64,000 nt of DNA, taken from assembly GCF_000165425.1 (NCBI RefSeq), contig NW_001799311.1, positions 372,001-436,000 on the forward strand, read 5' to 3'. Below, one piece after another: positions 60,797-64,000 of this stretch (position 1 is the first letter of the stretch; each line of letters opens with the position of its first letter). This stretch comes from Paramecium tetraurelia. Taxonomy: Eukaryota > Ciliophora > Oligohymenophorea > Peniculida > Parameciidae. Under the pieces are notes generated by a model. It was not told the DNA's origin. It saw only the letters and a program-made list of their open reading frames with translations, and did no database searches. The translations under genes and the position numbers were made by a program.

Positions 60797-63700
60797 TCAT
60801 TTTATTTAATATACTGTTCTTCTATCTCCTTGCATCAAAGCCAATTATGTCCTCAATGATTCAATTTCAGATGTGTATTAATTTAATTTCTCTTTTAATG
60901 CTTACTGCAATCCTCTCAGATGTGCTATCTCTTCATCTCTCATTTAACAAACAGACTTCCACTTTTCAATCTATAGAACATAATCTTAAATATTTGATTC
61001 AAAGTTGTATTCATTCTCAATCTAGTATCTAAGATCTGATTCTATTGATATCCTCAACTCCCTTTCTAATTTCATTCTAATTTCAGATTCAAATTGCAGT
61101 TTTTACTCATTATATCTTTATTCCATTTGTACTCTCAATTGATATTGTTCTTTCTTCATTTATTCAATTACTTACTCTTTAGTAACTGCTTATTTTTTCA
61201 ACTCAAATATCTCATACATCAAAGCATCAACATCCACAGATGGTTTAATTTATTGTTAAAGTTGCATAATCTATTACTCATACTTAATTCTCAGTTCTGA
61301 TTCCAACTTTAGTTTCTCCTACTTTTCAATTTAAATTTATCTTCTCAATTCATTCAATTCACTATTAAATTTCTCATTCAAAATGCGTATTTCCTGTTCC
61401 AATCTTATCTTCACACTCTTTTCCATTTGAAACTTTTGTTCATTGATTTCTTGTCTCTCATACTCATATTGCTTGTCTTTTTAAGCTAATTACTTCTTCA
61501 ATTCATATATTTCATACATCAACGCATCCACATCTATATTTTTCTGTTTGCCCTACAAATTTTCATACTCTTTCATGATTTCCTAATATTTGAATTAATA
61601 TTCTTAAATTTATTATTACTTGTTTATTTGATCCTTCTTATAAACATCAATTTATTAAATCAACATTTCGATTTCTCTCTTCATTACTAGTTCTTATGAT
61701 TAAAATTGATTAATTTGCGAACTCAATTGTTCTATCTAAATTTTATAACCATTTACATTACTTTGGCTACTTTGGTATTGTATTCTTAATTAGTTTTTTT
61801 CCTTTTCGCTTTCCTCAAACTTTAATCTTATTAAATCATACTCTTTTCTAAATTACTCTAGTTCATTCTTCACATTGATTCCAATTTACAATTATTATTT
61901 CAATCCTTATTTTTCTCTTTCTGAATCTTCAAAACTCATTCTCAACTATTGATATTCGGATCTCAATCTATCAAATTCTATTTTCTGATTGCTTGCCAAA
62001 GTCAGCTATTACCTCATGGTCGAAATCTCTCTGTCACTTGATTCCAACTTCATTCTGAGCATTTCATACTCTCTCTTCAAACTCTCAGATTCCATCTTAA
62101 TATTATTAGCACTAGAAATCTGCTATTTTAACAATTGTCTTTCCCTATCAAATTCTTCAATCTTATACAACAATTATGATTTCTCTTGTTCAATTAATAT
62201 TAACTGTTATTTAAGTTATTACAAAGAGATCAATTGCTGTCTCAAATTTTCAATTTCATTACGTAATGATAAATTGTCCCTTTCCTATTCCTAGAATTTG
62301 TATACAAGTGAATCATACTCCTTTTTAATTTATTCAAATTGAACTCTTTGTTATTACAATATTGTTAATTATTATCTGGCACCATCTCTTTCTTTTTCAG
62401 TACTCTCAAGTTTATACTTGTAATTTGATATCTCCCTTTCAAGTTCGCTTATTCTGAATTTGAATTTCTCATACTCTTAAATACTTTGTCTCAATTGAAT
62501 CCTCTCTCTATCTGCATCAGCAAATTTAATCTACCATGTTTCTAATTCCTATTTCAACATTTCTGACTCTTATTCTATTTCCTAATAATCGTTGATTGTG
62601 GATCTCAAAAAACTGATCTCACTTTCATATGTCTTACATTTGATAATCCATGTCTAAATCTCTGATTTTAATGCTTCTACTTCACTATTGATTTGAATGT
62701 TAATCTACTTTTTAGATTATATATATTAGTTGTTGATTTCATCGTATTTATATCTCAATAATTCGTAATCTTTTCTTAAACTTTCATACTCTTAACCTAA
62801 ATTATTATATTTAAATTAGAGATCCTAAAATTGTGTTTTGTACATTGTTAATTCTGCCAATTGCTTCTCTAATTAGATTATACGATATTCAAAATCTTTC
62901 TTCTCCTTTTCGATTATAATCAATGAATCTCTTTGTTTACTAAACTAATCCAAACTAATTTATAAATCCTAAATGAGATTATCCTTTTTGTTTAATTCCA
63001 TTTCTAAGTATTAAATCTAATCCAACAGTTCCTTTATCTTGACTCTTAATTAATTGCTTTCATTCAAAGCATATTATTATTTCTCATTTAATGCTTGATG
63101 GGCTTGCAAATCATTCTAAGCTTGATTCAACATAACTATTTATTATTGAAGTTTTCCCTCTAATTATTTATTTCTATTCTTCCACTCATTCAATTCATCA
63201 ATCAATTATTGATTTTATTATCTTAATTTTTCAATTTCATAATTCGATTATTAACTATGTTTATTCTCAATTATTATTAATTGCTACTTATACCTATCTA
63301 AATCTTGTTTACTCTTCATATCCTATTACTTATAATATTCCAATTCTTGAAATAATGCATCTAATTCTTGTCTCAACTCATCCGCCTCTGATAATTACTT
63401 TTATGAATTCTTAAATGTAATCTACAAAGCACTGTAATTCTCATTCATCTAATGTAATTGCTGTCTTAATCTCTACGTATCAGCCAATTAATCTTATAAT
63501 TCCCTAATTTATCTCTCCAAATTCATAATCTTTTACTTTTCATTGTCCTAACTGACATTCAATTATCCATTCAATTAATCAATCTGATATTTCTTCTATT
63601 CGTATTGACTCAATAAGTTATTGTATTTGCTCGTCAAATCATACAATTGTCTTTGTAATTATTCAACTTACAATTACAACTCATCAATTTTTCTCACATA

Positions 63701-64000
63701 TTAATCATTTCTCATTTTGTCCTTTTCAGACTATTGCAATTGCATTTGAAGATCCCTCAATTTATTCTAAAGTTAACCATTTGCCTATTCCATTTCTACT
63801 ATGAATTACTAATTCTTATTCGCCTCATCTTCCAATAATTGTCTTTTCCTTGTAACTTATAATTCATTCTAAGCCAACTGCTATTTCAATAACTATATCT
63901 CATGAAGCAACGCCTCTCTTTCATCCATCCACTTTTATTAATCTCTCTGCAATTAATCCTTAATTTAGATATTTATTGTGTTTCTTTGTTCCGAAATCAT
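60797..64000 (-). CDS. Very long coiled-coil protein, truncated by window end
   Basis: One frame without intron or TGA for 1,067 codons; the last base of the window is the A of an ATG, but the true start may lie outside. Nearly every residue fits a heptad pattern, rich in Gln, Glu, Leu and Lys (for example YEMLRMKLESSDREISTMRQ). Near the C-terminus a block recurs: VDVDALMYEIYELKKQLAQK (about 61530) and VDVDALMYEIFELKKQAVTK (about 61220), about 300 bp apart. The end is short (LALMQGDRRTVYQIK). There is no motor or kinase. Likely a structural protein of cortex, basal body or rootlet; the name is unknown. Confidence 0.82.

Noticed and set aside
60355-61290. Long plus-strand open frame opposite the terminal coiled-coil gene
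   Set aside because: After about 40 codons it turns into Leu/Ile/Phe-only sequence in AT-rich spacer and then antisense of a Gln/Glu-rich gene, where TGA is rare by composition.

Overview
The window looks like macronuclear DNA of a ciliate very close to Paramecium. Long reading frames make sense only if TAA and TAG are read as glutamine and TGA is the sole stop. Genes are packed tightly on both strands, and many are split by tiny introns of about 20-34 nt (25 nt is commonest) that begin GTA and end TAG. Where I could follow a gene from end to end, removing these introns usually gave an exact multiple of three codons, which is strong internal support. Standard-code gene finding would shatter nearly every gene here.

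Layout. 1-9.2 kb: the 3' part of a hybrid histidine kinase, a complex I NDUFA9-like protein, two cysteine-rich surface-type proteins with signal peptide and hydrophobic tail, a poly(ADP-ribose) glycohydrolase and a polytopic membrane protein. 9.2-16.7 kb: an FKBP-TPR immunophilin, a 90-residue membrane protein, a spartin/senescence-type protein, a P-loop GTPase-like protein with a repeat-built coiled coil, the splicing-linked XAP5/FAM50 protein and two unknowns. 16.7-26.7 kb: coiled-coil proteins, a CACHE-type membrane sensor and an unknown protein, separated by stretches that look like decayed genes. 26.7-31.6 kb: DNase II flanked by probable gene remnants. 31.6-37.2 kb: a PLP aminotransferase, ribosomal protein uS14, a PG-rich ciliary protein and a coiled-coil protein. 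37.3-44.7 kb: one very large ubiquitin-specific protease. 45-50.6 kb: two divergent kinases that lack catalytic residues, a dual-specificity phosphatase and an unknown. 50.7-59.7 kb: a TMEM63/OSCA-type channel, a renin-receptor-like V-ATPase accessory protein, a bacterial-type D-Ala-D-Ala carboxypeptidase, an unknown and an IQ-MORN protein. 60.8-64 kb: a coiled-coil protein cut by the window edge.

There is no operon logic; the genes are a mixed housekeeping, ciliary, membrane and signalling set typical of a compact ciliate chromosome. The most unusual items are the two neighbouring pseudokinases, the peptidoglycan-type carboxypeptidase in a eukaryote, several genes continued beyond or interrupted by in-frame TGA, and introns whose length is a multiple of three with no stop. 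No tRNA, rRNA, CRISPR array or transposon was recognised. I found no convincing previously undescribed multi-gene system.
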